From Psychrobacter piechaudii (lineage in GTDB: Bacteria > Pseudomonadota > Gammaproteobacteria > Pseudomonadales > Moraxellaceae), in NCBI RefSeq assembly GCF_900162825.1, contig NZ_FUGE01000080.1, forward strand, positions 1 to 41,986: DNA of 41,986 nt. The letters run 5' to 3'. Position 1 is the stretch's first letter. Each line of letters starts with the position of its first letter. The position numbers and the translations under genes were made by a program. This document shows positions 8,972 through 20,153 of this stretch, in pieces. The notes beneath the pieces were generated by a model, which saw nothing but the letters and a program-made list of their open reading frames with translations, had not been told where the DNA came from and searched no databases.

Positions 8972-9733
8972 CTACTTTATTTCGTCCTTAACTTTTTTGA
9001 GCAAGCGGGCCTGCTCTGCGTTCGGGGTAAATTGCTGCCACAAGTCAGGGCGTCTTTGCTTGGTGCGCTTAACTTGCTCAACAAAACGCCACTTTGCGAT
9101 ATTGGCATGGTGACCAGAAAGTAGCACTTCTGGCACAGTCAAACCTTCAAATTCATGAGGCTTGGTGTAGTGTGGACAATCCAGCAACCCTTCAACAAAG
9201 GAGTCTTGCTCAGCGGATTTGGCATCCCCCATCACATCGGGTAGTCTGCGAATCACGCTGTCCATCAATACCATCGCGGGTAGCTCACCGCCGGTTAATA
9301 CAAAGTCTCCTATTGAGATCTCCATATCAACGTAACGCTGCAATAGTCGCTCATCAATGCCTTCATAACGACCACATAGCAAAATCATTGCGTCATATTG
9401 ACGTAATGCCATTACCTTTGTTTCATTTAAGGTGCCGCCTTGCGGAGACAAATAAATAACGGGGCAATGCGCTGCATCTGTGGCACAGCCATGTTGACTG
9501 GCTTGCGACTTGGCATACTCAATGGCTTTGGCCAAAGGTTCTGCCATCATCACCATACCGGGACCGCCACCAAAGGGACGTTCATCTATACGGCGATAAT
9601 TGTCTGTCGTAAAATCTCGAGGATTTATGCACTCGATAGTAACTTGCTTATTTTGAACGGCCCTACCAGTAATGCCAAACTCGCTAACAGCGGTAAACAT
9701 TTCAGGCAGAATGGTGATGACTGCAAAATACAT
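8972..9733 (-). CDS. trmD: tRNA (guanine-N1-)-methyltransferase
   Basis: Methylates G37 of tRNAs next to the anticodon using SAM, preventing +1 frameshifting. The 253-residue SPOUT protein has the trefoil-knot motifs: [56 protein letters not shown] and the C-terminal [28 protein letters not shown]. The start at 9733 ([13 protein letters not shown]) has a strong GGAGGTGA site seven bases away and matches the family N-terminus; the frame continues to 9757 but that is unlikely. It lies between rimM (110-bp gap) and rplS. Confidence 0.97.
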   Translation of the reverse strand: MYFAVITILPEMFTAVSEFGITGRAVQNKQVTIECINPRDFTTDNYRRIDERPFGGGPGMVMMAEPLAKAIEYAKSQASQHGCATDAAHCPVIYLSPQGGTLNETKVMALRQYDAMILLCGRYEGIDERLLQRYVDMEISIGDFVLTGGELPAMVLMDSVIRRLPDVMGDAKSAEQDSFVEGLLDCPHYTKPHEFEGLTVPEVLLSGHHANIAKWRFVEQVKRTKQRRPDLWQQFTPNAEQARLLKKVKDEIK

Positions 9734-9843
9734 TAGGTCACCTCCAAATAACGCCAAAATAGTGACAGTTGATTAAAAATAAAAAACGCTAAGTTTAATC
9801 GCAAACTTAAAAGCCTAAGGTATCTCACGCTTAAAGTGGCTAA

Positions 9844-10374
9844 TTAAAAATCACGCTCCCAATCTACAATCATCTGTCCAGCAGCCAAATCGACCACATC
9901 GACAGTTTGCTTGTGCCAAGGAATCATTCGAGGCTCATCATCAATACTGTCTTTACTAGGCACTACCTTCATGATCGGGTGTGCACCGGTTTCAAACAGC
10001 TCTTTGATAGTGCCCAAACATTCCTGTTGCTTATTAATAACACTTAAGCCAACCAAATCAGACCAGTAGTACTCGCCTTCTTCAGTCTCAGGTAAGCTAT
10101 CTTTATCAATCCAAATGCTAACGCCATTCATGGTTTCAGCAATGTTACGATCAGGTACCTGCTCAAATTGAGCCACAATACCAGACCCTTGCTTACGCCA
10201 GTCTGTAACGGTCAGTGGTTTGAACCCTGTCGCCGTCTTCATCCACCAAGGGGAGTAACTAAAGATAGCTTCTCGTTCCTCAGTTTCACTAAAAACCCAT
10301 AACCAGCCTTTAATGCCGTATGGTTTTTTTAGCTGTCCTATTTTCATAAGACTGTCAGCGTTTGGTGTTGTCAT
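9844..10374 (-). CDS. rimM: 16S rRNA processing protein RimM
   Basis: Assembly factor that binds S19 and helps mature the 30S head. The 176 residues show the RimM N-domain (IGQLKKPYGIKGWLWVFSETEE, about 12-33) and the PRC-barrel C-domain (YYWSDLVGLSVINKQQECLGTIKELFETGAHPIMKVV, then MIPWHKQTVDVVDLAAGQMIVDWERDF). Two Met codons, 10374 and 10347, are possible; neither has a clear Shine-Dalgarno. The first gives the usual length and was kept. It follows rpsP by 89 bp and is likely translated from the same mRNA. Confidence 0.94.
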   Translation of the reverse strand: MTTPNADSLMKIGQLKKPYGIKGWLWVFSETEEREAIFSYSPWWMKTATGFKPLTVTDWRKQGSGIVAQFEQVPDRNIAETMNGVSIWIDKDSLPETEEGEYYWSDLVGLSVINKQQECLGTIKELFETGAHPIMKVVPSKDSIDDEPRMIPWHKQTVDVVDLAAGQMIVDWERDF

Positions 10375-10463
10375 AAGACTTGCTCAGCCACAATTAATAA
10401 AAAAACAATTACTCAAAACTGCAGTGCAATGAGATACTATCCCATTACAAAAAAAATTATGTC

Positions 10464-10727
10464 TTAAGCAGTTACTTCTTCAGTTGCAGGCTTATAACCT
10501 TTAGCTAATGCTTTAACGCGCTCTGAAGGCTGTGCGCCTTTTTCGATCCAAGCATTATAAGCATCCATATCTAGACGTAGCTCAGTTTCCTGACCTTTGG
10601 CTAGTGGGTTATAAAAACCTAGATTTTCGATGTAACGGCCATCGCGTGAACGACGCTGATCTGCTACAACAACTTGATAGAATGGGCGTTTTTTGGCACC
10701 GCCCCGTGCTAAACGAATAACAACCAT
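10464..10727 (-). CDS. rpsP: 30S ribosomal protein S16
   Basis: S16 stabilises the 5' domain of 16S rRNA during 30S assembly. The 87 residues begin [25 protein letters not shown] and continue with [13 protein letters not shown], both diagnostic. Length is normal. It is the first gene of the operon rpsP-rimM-trmD-rplS, and its promoter lies in the 120-bp gap shared with the divergent EnvZ-like kinase gene. Confidence 0.97.
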   Translation of the reverse strand: MVVIRLARGGAKKRPFYQVVVADQRRSRDGRYIENLGFYNPLAKGQETELRLDMDAYNAWIEKGAQPSERVKALAKGYKPATEEVTA

Positions 10728-10766
10728 TTGAGTTCTCTCTTCCGTAGGTATACCAAAAAGGGCATA

Positions 10767-10795
10767 ATTATATCAGAATACTAATGACTTGGAAA
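10767..10795 (-). promoter_or_regulatory. Sigma70-type promoter of the rpsP operon
   Basis: On the minus strand TTTCCA, 17 bases, then a perfect TATAAT (plus-strand positions 10790-10795 and 10767-10772). It lies 40 bp before the rpsP start. Prediction by eye. Confidence 0.6.
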
Positions 10796-10847
10796 CCTTT
10801 TACTTAATTAAAACTGTAACTCTCATTATATTATAAGCGATGTCCCA

Positions 10848-12299
10848 ATGAACAAAGCCTCTACTCGTTCTCTCTTCTCTCGGTTCGGTTCAAGACCGTA
10901 TTCAAACACTTGGCAGACGACGCTTGCCGTGATGCTGATGGTCGTGATTAGTGTCGTGGTATCGATCTGGTTTTTTTGGCGAAGTTTGTACTTGCCGGAG
11001 TTAAAAAACCATGCCCGCTACCTAACCACAGAGCTTAAGTTGGTCACTGCCACTCGAGAGCACTGGGGAGAAAACGAAGAGGTTAGACAATGGATTCTTG
11101 CTAATAATCATATTGAGGTCGTAGAAGATCCCAATCAGTTCCCTGATGTTTCAGATAAAGCTGTGGTCGGTTTCTTTACCGATGTTATTCAGCAAGAAAT
11201 CAGCCAACAGCTGGGCCGTGAAAGTGTGGTCTACTTTAAGTTCAAACCTACCCCACAGCTCTGGGTTCAGGATACAGCATCACCAGAGTTTTGGATACGT
11301 GAACCTGTTATATTTTATGCTCAGTATAGCCCAAGTTCACTTGTTTTTTTCTTATTGGGTATCCCGCTATTTACTTTACTAACTATTTTATTATTAGTGC
11401 GTCAGTTAAACCGTCCCCTACGTAAGCTGCAACAAGCCGCCACCAATTATATCCGTTTGGGTACCGCCACTACCCTGCCTACCAACTCAGGTACCACCGA
11501 AATTCGCCGCGTTAACATGGCTTTTAATCGCCTATTTAGTACCTTAAGTCAGGCGCAAAAAGAGCGGACTATTATGCTCGCTGGTATTTCACATGACCTA
11601 CGTACCCCGTTGACCCGTATGCGTTTAACTGCTGAAATGCTACCCGATGAGTTTTTCCGCGAAGGGCTTATCTATGATATTGAAGACATGGATGCCATAT
11701 TAGAGCAGTTTATCTCCTTTATGAAAGATGGCTCCGATGAGGCGGTGAGCTTAACTAATTTAGACAATATTTTTCGCGAAGTGATGGTGCAATTTGCACC
11801 GTTAGAGTTCATTTATCAAACCGATGGGCTACGAGAGGTTGCGGTGCGTCCTTTGTCTATTAAACGACTGATTATTAACCTAATCGTTAACGCTCAGCGT
11901 TACGGTAAACCGCCTATTTATCTCACTGCCACCATCATCCCGACTTTCAACTCACAGGAAGTGGATCCTGATGATGAAACTTCAGTTTCAACGCCAGGCA
12001 TGGTCCGCAAGGCTAAAGAGCAGCTTATCATTTGTGTTCGTGATTGTGGCCCAGGGGTAGCCAATGACCAGTTAGAACGCATTATGCAGCCTTTTGAGCG
12101 CGGAGAGTCGGCTCGCACTACCCAAGGTAGTGGGCTAGGTCTAGCCATCGTACAACGCATCACAGGGCTACACCATGGTACCGTTGAAGCCATTAACCAC
12201 CCTGAAGGCGGACTGCAGGTCTGTGTGCGAATTCCTTTAGTCTCTCAGTCTCAGCCTGACTTACAAGATGGGGACGCAGAGGGTAAAGATGAAGATTAA
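10848..12299 (+). CDS. envZ: EnvZ-like sensor histidine kinase
   Basis: 483-residue inner-membrane kinase. It has a first membrane segment (about 25-47), a periplasmic domain of about 115 residues, a second membrane segment (about 163-183), a HAMP linker (RQLNRPLRKLQQAA), and a dimerisation and phosphoacceptor box MLAGISHDLRTPLTRMRL with His249, nearly the EnvZ motif. The ATP-binding domain has N box LIVNAQRYG, G1 DCGPGV and G2 GSGLGLAIV. EnvZ normally pairs with OmpR in osmotic porin control, but no response regulator gene is next to it; it is divergent from rpsP and followed by a terminator. The EnvZ name is by motif similarity; another OmpR-class partner is possible. Confidence 0.75.
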   Translation: MNKASTRSLFSRFGSRPYSNTWQTTLAVMLMVVISVVVSIWFFWRSLYLPELKNHARYLTTELKLVTATREHWGENEEVRQWILANNHIEVVEDPNQFPDVSDKAVVGFFTDVIQQEISQQLGRESVVYFKFKPTPQLWVQDTASPEFWIREPVIFYAQYSPSSLVFFLLGIPLFTLLTILLLVRQLNRPLRKLQQAATNYIRLGTATTLPTNSGTTEIRRVNMAFNRLFSTLSQAQKERTIMLAGISHDLRTPLTRMRLTAEMLPDEFFREGLIYDIEDMDAILEQFISFMKDGSDEAVSLTNLDNIFREVMVQFAPLEFIYQTDGLREVAVRPLSIKRLIINLIVNAQRYGKPPIYLTATIIPTFNSQEVDPDDETSVSTPGMVRKAKEQLIICVRDCGPGVANDQLERIMQPFERGESARTTQGSGLGLAIVQRITGLHHGTVEAINHPEGGLQVCVRIPLVSQSQPDLQDGDAEGKDED

Positions 12300-12356
12300 T
12301 TTAAAGCGGTGAATACCCTATTTCACCCTTCAACGAGGCTCCGTTATCGCTGCTAT

Positions 12357-12391
12357 AAAAAAGCCCAAGGTAGATTGCCTTGGGCTTTTTC
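12357..12391. terminator. Bidirectional terminator between envZ-like and bfmS genes
   Basis: AAGCCCAAGG and CCTTGGGCTT pair across a seven- to eight-base loop, with A and T runs on both sides, so the hairpin can stop both convergent genes. Confidence 0.9.
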
Positions 12392-12484
12392 TATGCTATG
12401 TGTTTTATCATAAGCATTTTCATAATAACTGACGCTTTTAGAATCAGCAGCGCTTTTAGCATCCGTATCAACACCTAAGCGAAC

Positions 12485-14176
12485 CTAATCTTCGGTTTCA
12501 ATGATTTTGCGAGCGCTTTTTTCTTGAGTCAATTGGTCTGCCGAAATGGTTTGAGCCAAGGGCTTAATGGGCCAGCGCATGGTGAAGCGAGCCCCACCCA
12601 GTTTCGGACTTTCGTCAACTGACATCTTTCCGTTAAACCAGAAGGCAATTCTGGACACAATCGACAACCCTAGTCCATAGCCTCCCGAAGCACGAGTGCG
12701 GCTGTCATCAAGACGCGCGAAAGGCACGAACACCTTGTCTCTGTCTTCCTCAGGAATACCATGGCCATCATCCTCTACACTGACGTAAGCTTCGCCTTTG
12801 CGTACGCCGGCACTGATGATAATTTTCGACTCTGCATAGCGTAGGGCGTTACCGGCCAAGTTCTGCACCACGCGGTGTAAGTAACGTCTGTCGGCCACAG
12901 CGGTCACCTTCGCTGAAGGTGAAATACCAACGACTTCAATAGGCTTACCTAAAGCATTGGTTTCACGCACAATTTGATCCACCAGATCTTTTAAACTGAC
13001 CGGCTCAAGATCTAGTTTAGGGGACCCCTCTTCCAACTTAGCGTAAGTCAAAATTTCATCAATTAGACCATTTAAGGCCTCAATATCTTGGTCAATATAG
13101 TCACGCTGCATCTCACGCGACTCTTGATCATCGGTATCCGCCAACATGTCTACCGCGAATCGAATACGAGCCACCGGCGTCCGCAGTTCATGCGATACCG
13201 CACGGGTCAGCTCACGCTGAGACTCGATAAGGCGTTTGATGTGCTCGGTCATGGCGTTAAAAGTGGCTGCCAAACGGGCAATTTCATCTTGACCCACCAC
13301 TTGCACCCGAGTGTCTAAATTACCATCCCCAACCTCATTGACCCCAGATTGAATCAATTGCAGTTTACGCTCTAGTGGGAAAATTAAGGCATAAACCCCC
13401 AAACTAATGAGGAACATACTAATTAACACCACACTAATAATCAGGTTAAAGGGAAACCATTTAAACAAGCTAACCGGACCAATGACCACTGCCATATTCT
13501 CGAGCTCGGACGGTGCAATGATCTTAATAGACGAGTCATCGGAGCGGGTACTATCCCGAAACAGCATTACCACTTCATCTCTATCCAAACGGCGCAATTG
13601 ATCGTCATCTAATTCTAAATCAACAATGTTTTCAATGCTCAAAGGGAAAGCAAACTGCTTAGAGATTTCACTAAGACGCTGTCTTTTGCTTGATAAGTCC
13701 TTGTAGTAGGACAAGTCATTCAGCAGTAGCACTGCTATGGCTCGAACTTGCTGCTCAGTAACCTTGCTAATGCGTACCGTTATAACATTATCCTCTCCCT
13801 CAATCGGGTGAAAGATATCTGCATAAGCTTCCTGCGCTACATAACGAACAACGGTTTTATTTTCTTCTAATCGCTTTAGTTCACTGGCCTTAAAATCTAT
13901 TTTCTCTTCGGGCTGAATACTAAAACTATTACCAAATAACTGACTGATATCATTTAGCCAGTATTCACGCTGAGTTTCTGAAGATTGTTGTTGCAGCCCA
14001 GAACTCACTAGGTACAGAGCACCCGTAGCCACGTTTTCACGATAAGCCTGAACGCGCTCTTTATTGATCGTGTCTACCAATAATTGGGCAAAAAGTGCTA
14101 CAAACAGACAGACCAAAAGCAGTCCTGCATATATGCGCAGAAAAATACTGTGTTTTAAAGAAGAAAATATTGGCAT
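12485..14176 (-). CDS. bfmS: Sensor histidine kinase BfmS
   Basis: 563-residue kinase partner of BfmR, which in Acinetobacter controls envelope stress, capsule and biofilm. It has an N-terminal membrane segment (LRIYAGLLLVCLFVALFAQLLV), a periplasmic sensor of about 200 residues, a second membrane segment near 240-262, a HAMP domain (about 265-315), His329 in RAVSHELRTPVARIRF, N box NLAGNALRYAE, G1 VEDDGHGIPEED and G2 GGYGLGLSIVSR. The 'VSHELRTPVARIRF' H box is RstB-like, as in BfmS. It lies 295 bp behind bfmR on the same strand, and a terminator sits between the two genes. Confidence 0.88.
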   Translation of the reverse strand: MPIFSSLKHSIFLRIYAGLLLVCLFVALFAQLLVDTINKERVQAYRENVATGALYLVSSGLQQQSSETQREYWLNDISQLFGNSFSIQPEEKIDFKASELKRLEENKTVVRYVAQEAYADIFHPIEGEDNVITVRISKVTEQQVRAIAVLLLNDLSYYKDLSSKRQRLSEISKQFAFPLSIENIVDLELDDDQLRRLDRDEVVMLFRDSTRSDDSSIKIIAPSELENMAVVIGPVSLFKWFPFNLIISVVLISMFLISLGVYALIFPLERKLQLIQSGVNEVGDGNLDTRVQVVGQDEIARLAATFNAMTEHIKRLIESQRELTRAVSHELRTPVARIRFAVDMLADTDDQESREMQRDYIDQDIEALNGLIDEILTYAKLEEGSPKLDLEPVSLKDLVDQIVRETNALGKPIEVVGISPSAKVTAVADRRYLHRVVQNLAGNALRYAESKIIISAGVRKGEAYVSVEDDGHGIPEEDRDKVFVPFARLDDSRTRASGGYGLGLSIVSRIAFWFNGKMSVDESPKLGGARFTMRWPIKPLAQTISADQLTQEKSARKIIETED

Positions 14177-14374
14177 ACGAAGTCTAATAAAATAATTTCG
14201 CCCTAGTTTACCTTAAATTGGATTTTTAGCCTACAAGTGCAACTTCTGAGCTAGATCTAGATATTGATTATAAGCTCTAATCAATTCTGTATATTCTTAT
14301 GTTTTGTTGCTTTAGCAAAATATTTGTAAAAATAATAGCATGCAATGTAGTGGAAAGGGAAAAATCCAAATAAG

Positions 14375-14400
14375 AAAAAAGGCCAGCTAAATGCTGACCT
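14375..14400 (-). terminator. Terminator between bfmR and bfmS
   Basis: On the minus strand AGGTCAGC, loop ATTTA, GCTGGCCT and then six T form a full stem with one G-U pair, 70 bp behind the bfmR stop. A second perfect 8-bp inverted repeat, GTATGAGT / ACTCATAC, lies at 14404-14431 just before it. Confidence 0.8.
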
Positions 14401-14471
14401 CTTGTATGAGTAACTTATTAGCCACTCATACTATGGCTTACTAATCAAAGCTTTACGCCTAAAAAGACGGC

Positions 14472-15188
14472 TTAGTTGCCCTCTTTTACGAATAAGTAGC
14501 CCTTACTACGTACGGTTTTAATACGTTTTGGGTTTTCTGGATCATCGCCAATTTTTGGACGAATACGTGAAATACGCACGTCGATTGAACGGTCTTGACC
14601 ATCATACTCAATACCACGTAGACGCTCAAAGATGTCTTCACGAGACAAGATACGACCTGCGTTAGAAGCCAATAACCATAGAAGATCATATTCAGCACTG
14701 GTGAAGTCAACTAACTCACCGTTTAGAGTCACTGAGCGGCCACCATTATCGATAACCAACTCACCAAACTCTAAACGCTGTGGTACTTCTTCAGAAGGTA
14801 CATTTTCAGAACGACGTAATAAGGCACGGATACGAGCCAATAGAACGCGCGGCTGTGCAGGCTTAGCCACATAGTCATCCGCACCCATTTCTAGACCCAA
14901 TACTTGGTCCATGTCTTCTGTACGGGCAGTTAACATCAAGATAGGGCTATGATAGTGTGGGCGTACTTCACGACAAACCGTCAAACCATCGCTACCTGGC
15001 AACATCACATCTAGAACTACCAAATCAGGTTGTTCATTAATGATACGGCGAATCGCACGGTTACCATCGGTTTCGATAGCCACATCCATACCATTCTTAA
15101 CCAAATAATCTTGGGTTAACATGGCCAGACGCTCATCATCTTCAACGATTAAAATTCGTGGGGTTTGCTCTTCTTCACTTATAGACAT
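14472..15188 (-). CDS. bfmR: Response regulator BfmR
   Basis: 238-residue OmpR/PhoB-class regulator. The receiver domain has acidic pocket VEDDE, phosphoacceptor Asp60 in LVVLDVMLPG and Lys in DDYVAKPAQ. The winged-helix DNA-binding domain carries LNGELVDFTSAEYDLLWLLASNAGRILSREDIFERLRGIEYDGQDRSIDVRISRIRPKIG-type sequence, which I recall as nearly the same in Acinetobacter BfmR. That protein is a master regulator of envelope stress and biofilm genes. A TGAGGAAA site precedes the ATG. The gene is transcribed first, with bfmS behind it. Confidence 0.93.
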   Translation of the reverse strand: MSISEEEQTPRILIVEDDERLAMLTQDYLVKNGMDVAIETDGNRAIRRIINEQPDLVVLDVMLPGSDGLTVCREVRPHYHSPILMLTARTEDMDQVLGLEMGADDYVAKPAQPRVLLARIRALLRRSENVPSEEVPQRLEFGELVIDNGGRSVTLNGELVDFTSAEYDLLWLLASNAGRILSREDIFERLRGIEYDGQDRSIDVRISRIRPKIGDDPENPKRIKTVRSKGYLFVKEGN

Positions 15189-15330
15189 TATTATTTCCTC
15201 AAAAAAATGAAACCTTACTTAGGGTTTTCTTTAACGTATTCAAGTCGATATATTAATAAACCGTTACAAGTCTTAGTATATATACATTAATCCATAATGT
15301 AATTAGTAATATACTCAATATTAGCACATA

Positions 15331-15356
15331 AAAAAACAGCCTAGTATAGGCTGTTT
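15331..15356 (-). terminator. Terminator of the atp operon
   Basis: AAACAGCCTA and TAGGCTGTTT form a perfect 10-bp stem with loop GTA; on the minus strand it is followed by T6. It is 197 bp beyond the atpC stop because a MITE-like element (15369-15493) lies between. Confidence 0.85.
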
Positions 15357-15368
15357 GATTATTTTGTT

Positions 15369-15493
15369 CAGGGTAAACGCACACTTTTAGGAATTCTATT
15401 TAAAATCAGATAGTTATGAATTTAGATTTTTATTTTCTAAGTTTATAAGTTACTGAAAATATTAATGTTTTTTAAAAGTATGCGTTTGCCCTG
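15369..15493. mobile_element. MITE-like element, 125 bp, between atpC and its terminator
   Basis: Terminal inverted repeats of 20 bp (15369-15388 and 15474-15493) match at 18 of 20 positions, beginning CAGGGTAAACGC on one side and CAGGGCAAACGC on the other. The AT-rich interior has no reading frame. The flanks TTATTTTGTT (15359-15368) and TTATTTTGAT (15494-15503) match at 9 of 10, as a target site duplication would. No transposase with these ends is in the window, so the parent family is not known. Confidence 0.75.
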
Positions 15494-15552
15494 TTATTTT
15501 GATAAGCAGTTAACACTTACTCAACAGTTGACGCTGTTTGGTGTAGAGTACC

Positions 15553-15969
15553 TTACGCACGGTTACGATATTTTCTAATCGTTTGTAGCTGTGCAACAGA
15601 CTCTGCTAGTGAGGCTAATGCAGCGTTTGTCTGTAGAGTTTCTGACTGGTTGGCAAGCATCTGTTCTGCTTGTTTACGAGCTTCAATAATTTTCGCTTCG
15701 TCTAAGTCGTCTGCACGTACTGCAGTGTCTGCAAGTACGGTAACTAACTTAGGCTGAACTTCAAGAACCCCACCAGAAACATAAATCACTTCTTCGCTAC
15801 CATCAGGTAGTTGGATTCTCATTGAGCCCGGCTTTAATAGTGTAATAAGCGGGGTGTGACCAGCTAGGATACCCACTTCACCTTCACTACCCGTCGCAAT
15901 TAACATACTGATCTCACCAGCATATATCTCTTCACGAGCACTAACTACTCGGCACTGTAAGGTTGCCAT
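15553..15969 (-). CDS. atpC: ATP synthase epsilon subunit
   Basis: Rotor subunit of F1 that couples the gamma stalk to the c ring and can inhibit hydrolysis. The 138 residues show the N-terminal beta sandwich (MATLQCRVVSAREEIYAGEISMLIATGSEGEVGILAGHTPLITLLKPG) and a C-terminal helical hairpin (DLDEAKIIEARKQAEQML...). Normal length. It is the last gene of the atp operon, 151 bp behind atpD, with a strong hairpin in the spacer. Confidence 0.97.
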   Translation of the reverse strand: MATLQCRVVSAREEIYAGEISMLIATGSEGEVGILAGHTPLITLLKPGSMRIQLPDGSEEVIYVSGGVLEVQPKLVTVLADTAVRADDLDEAKIIEARKQAEQMLANQSETLQTNAALASLAESVAQLQTIRKYRNRA

Positions 15970-16050
15970 GCGACTCTCCGTTATAAACTCATTAACTTGC
16001 TAATTATTATTAACATCAGACTTTGATAGCTGATAATTTAATATCTCGGT

Positions 16051-16086
16051 AAGCAAGACATAACCCAACTTGGCTATGTCCTGCTT
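16051..16086 (-). other. Hairpin in the atpD-atpC spacer
   Basis: AAGCAAGACATA (16051-16062) pairs with TATGTCCTGCTT (16075-16086), 11 of 12 pairs, with a 12-base loop. No T run follows on the minus strand, so it is more likely an mRNA stability or translation-tuning structure than a terminator. Confidence 0.65.
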
Positions 16087-16120
16087 ATCTACGACTATAT
16101 AATTAAGCTCAGCTATTTAA

Positions 16121-17566
<1,446 letters not shown>

Positions 17567-17587
17567 CTAAAAATATAGGTATGTCAA

Positions 17588-18466
17588 TTAGGAAACAGCA
17601 GCAGCACCGCCGACAATTTCCGAAATTTCTCGGGTAATTGCCGCTTGACGCAGCTTGTTATAAACTAACTGTAAATCATTAATTAGGTCACCAGCATTAT
17701 CAGTAGCAGCTTTCATCGCTACCATACGTGCTGATTGCTCTGAAGCAATGTTTTCCATGACCGCTTGATATACGATAGACTCGATATAACGGCCAAGTAA
17801 ACCATCGACAAGTGTCTTGGCATCAGGCTCGTAGATATAGTCCCAGTTGATTTCCGCACGGATGCCTGAATCTTTATCAATAGCATCTGCAGGTAAGGGA
17901 ACCAGCTGACTAATCATTGGCTTTTGTGTCATTGCGTTTACAAACTTATTGTAAACCACATAAATGCGATCTAAGTGACCTTTGGCATAATCATCAAGCA
18001 TGGCTTGAACCGGAGCATTTAATTGCTCAAAGCTAGGATTATCACCATAATCAGTGACTGCTGAAGTTACTTTGCCGCCAAAACTCTTGAAAAAGCTAAC
18101 GCCTTTAGAGCCGATTACAGCAAACTCAGCTTGCACAGACTGGTCTTGAAATTCTTGAACATGATGCATCAATTGCTTGAACAAGTTGATGTTCAATCCA
18201 CCAGCCAAACCACGATCAGAAGTCACTAAGATATAGCCTACACGATTTACCTGACGGCTAGTCATATAAGGGTGCTTATAATCTGAAGAGGCGTTTACTA
18301 AGTGTGACACCACACGACGCATATTTTCAGAATAAGGACGACCCACTTCCATACGCTCTTGAGCACGGCGCATTTTACTGGCGGCTACCATCTGCATCGC
18401 ACGCGTAATTTTCTGCGTACTTTTAATGCTAGTAACCTTAGCACGAATTTCTTTTAAACTTGCCAT
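17588..18466 (-). CDS. atpG: ATP synthase gamma subunit
   Basis: Central rotating shaft of F1. The 292 residues begin [36 protein letters not shown] and end with [50 protein letters not shown], the two long coiled-coil helices that form the shaft. Full length. It is 94 bp behind atpA. Confidence 0.98.
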   Translation of the reverse strand: MASLKEIRAKVTSIKSTQKITRAMQMVAASKMRRAQERMEVGRPYSENMRRVVSHLVNASSDYKHPYMTSRQVNRVGYILVTSDRGLAGGLNINLFKQLMHHVQEFQDQSVQAEFAVIGSKGVSFFKSFGGKVTSAVTDYGDNPSFEQLNAPVQAMLDDYAKGHLDRIYVVYNKFVNAMTQKPMISQLVPLPADAIDKDSGIRAEINWDYIYEPDAKTLVDGLLGRYIESIVYQAVMENIASEQSARMVAMKAATDNAGDLINDLQLVYNKLRQAAITREISEIVGGAAAVS

Positions 18467-18525
18467 AACATTTCCAATTCGGCGGGGTTTAAATGAGGGT
18501 TAATCTATTACACACATTTCAAATA

Positions 18526-18550
18526 GTGCGATTAGCTTCACTAATCGCAC
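18526..18550 (-). other. Perfect hairpin in the atpA-atpG spacer
   Basis: GTGCGATTAG and CTAATCGCAC form a perfect 10-bp stem with a five-base loop, starting 10 bp after the atpA stop. On the minus strand only a short T-poor tail (TATTTG) follows, so it is probably not a full terminator. Confidence 0.75.
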
Positions 18551-18560
18551 CTTTGTTTAT

Positions 18561-20105
18561 TTAGAACGTGTGGTTTTGTAGGAACGTTTCAACTGAAGCT
18601 TTCAAACGGCCTGCAATATCATCATTGTAATTTGCAGTGTCGTTGATTTCTTTCATAAGATCAGCTTGTTCGTCATACATGTAACGTAGGTAAGCTTCTT
18701 CCCAGGCGCCGATTTTTTCAACTGGGATATCAGATAAATAACCTTCGTTAGAAGCATAGATAACTGCGGCTTGTTCAGCAACTGACATTGGAGCATACTG
18801 CTTCTGTTTCATCAGTTCAGTCACACGCTCACCGTGTTCTAACTGTTGCTTAGTAGCATCATCTAGGTCAGAGGCGAACTGAGCAAACGCTGCCAATTCA
18901 CGATACTGAGCCAATGCGGTACGAATACCACCTGATAGCTTTTTGATAATCTTAGTCTGAGCAGCACCACCAACACGTGATACTGAAATACCAGCGTTAA
19001 CTGCAGGACGAATACCTGAGTTAAATAAGCTTGATTCTAAGAAGATCTGACCATCAGTAATAGAAATTACGTTGGTTGGTACGAATGCAGATACGTCACC
19101 GGCTTGAGTTTCAATAATTGGTAGAGCGGTTAAAGAACCGGTTTTACCTTTTACTTCACCCTTGGTGAACTCTTCAACATACTCTGCGTTTACACGTGAG
19201 GCACGCTCTAGTAGACGTGAGTGAAGATAGAAAACGTCACCTGGATAAGCTTCACGACCTGGTGGACGACGTAATAGTAGTGAAATCTGACGATACGCTA
19301 CCGCTTGTTTTGATAGGTCATCATAAACGATTAACGCGTCTTCACCGCGGTCACGGAAGTATTCACCCATAGTACAACCAGAGTACGGAGCGATATACTG
19401 TAGTGCTGCTGGCTCAGAGGCTGAAGCAACCACAACTGTGGTGTAAGCTAAAGCGCCTGTTTCTTCCAGTTTACGTACTACGTTCGCGATGGTAGAGCGT
19501 TTCTGACCGATGGCTACGTACACACACTTAATACCAGAATCTTTCTGAGCAATAATAGCGTCAATAGCTAAAGCTGTTTTACCAGTCTGACGGTCACCAA
19601 TGATAAGCTCACGCTGACCACGACCGATTGGAATCATGGTATCAACCGCTTTATAACCAGTCATTACTGGCTCATCAACTGATTGACGGGCAATAACACC
19701 TGGAGCAATTTTTTCTACTTTATCAGTTAGCTGAGCGTTGATTGGGCCTTTACCATCGATAGGGTTACCCAAAGCGTCAACTACGCGACCTAATAACTCA
19801 GGACCTACTGGTACTTCTAAAATACGGCCTGTGCAGTAAGCTTTTTGACCTTCTTGAAGACCTAGGTAATCACCCAAAACAACCGCGCCTACGGAGTCTT
19901 GTTCAAGGTTCAATGCCATACCATAGACATCGCCTTCAAACTCAATCATCTCACCGTACATTGCATCTTCAAGACCATGAATCTGTACAATACCATCAGA
20001 TACTTTGACAATAGTGCCTTCATTCTTAGCGGTTGCACCTGTATCAAGGTCTTGAATTCGCTGCTTAATCAGTTGACTGATTTCTGCTGGATTCAATTGT
20101 TGCAT
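18561..20105 (-). CDS. atpA: ATP synthase alpha subunit
   Basis: Non-catalytic nucleotide-binding subunit of F1. The 514 residues have the P loop GDRQTGKT (about 170-177), the Walker [47 protein letters not shown] region and the arginine finger segment [17 protein letters not shown]. The N-terminus [17 protein letters not shown] is typical of gamma-proteobacteria. AAAGGAAA precedes the ATG. Spacers of 171 bp (to atpH) and 94 bp (to atpG) both hold hairpins. Confidence 0.98.
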   Translation of the reverse strand: MQQLNPAEISQLIKQRIQDLDTGATAKNEGTIVKVSDGIVQIHGLEDAMYGEMIEFEGDVYGMALNLEQDSVGAVVLGDYLGLQEGQKAYCTGRILEVPVGPELLGRVVDALGNPIDGKGPINAQLTDKVEKIAPGVIARQSVDEPVMTGYKAVDTMIPIGRGQRELIIGDRQTGKTALAIDAIIAQKDSGIKCVYVAIGQKRSTIANVVRKLEETGALAYTTVVVASASEPAALQYIAPYSGCTMGEYFRDRGEDALIVYDDLSKQAVAYRQISLLLRRPPGREAYPGDVFYLHSRLLERASRVNAEYVEEFTKGEVKGKTGSLTALPIIETQAGDVSAFVPTNVISITDGQIFLESSLFNSGIRPAVNAGISVSRVGGAAQTKIIKKLSGGIRTALAQYRELAAFAQFASDLDDATKQQLEHGERVTELMKQKQYAPMSVAEQAAVIYASNEGYLSDIPVEKIGAWEEAYLRYMYDEQADLMKEINDTANYNDDIAGRLKASVETFLQNHTF

Positions 20106-20153
20106 TGCCTTGTTTCCTTTAATTTGTGATTGCCTGCTTACTCGCCGGATATA

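Noticed and set aside
9248-9877. Open frames on the plus strand over trmD (9094-9459, 9440-9736)
   Set aside because: They are antisense to a full-length, well-conserved trmD and lack family features or ribosome binding sites.
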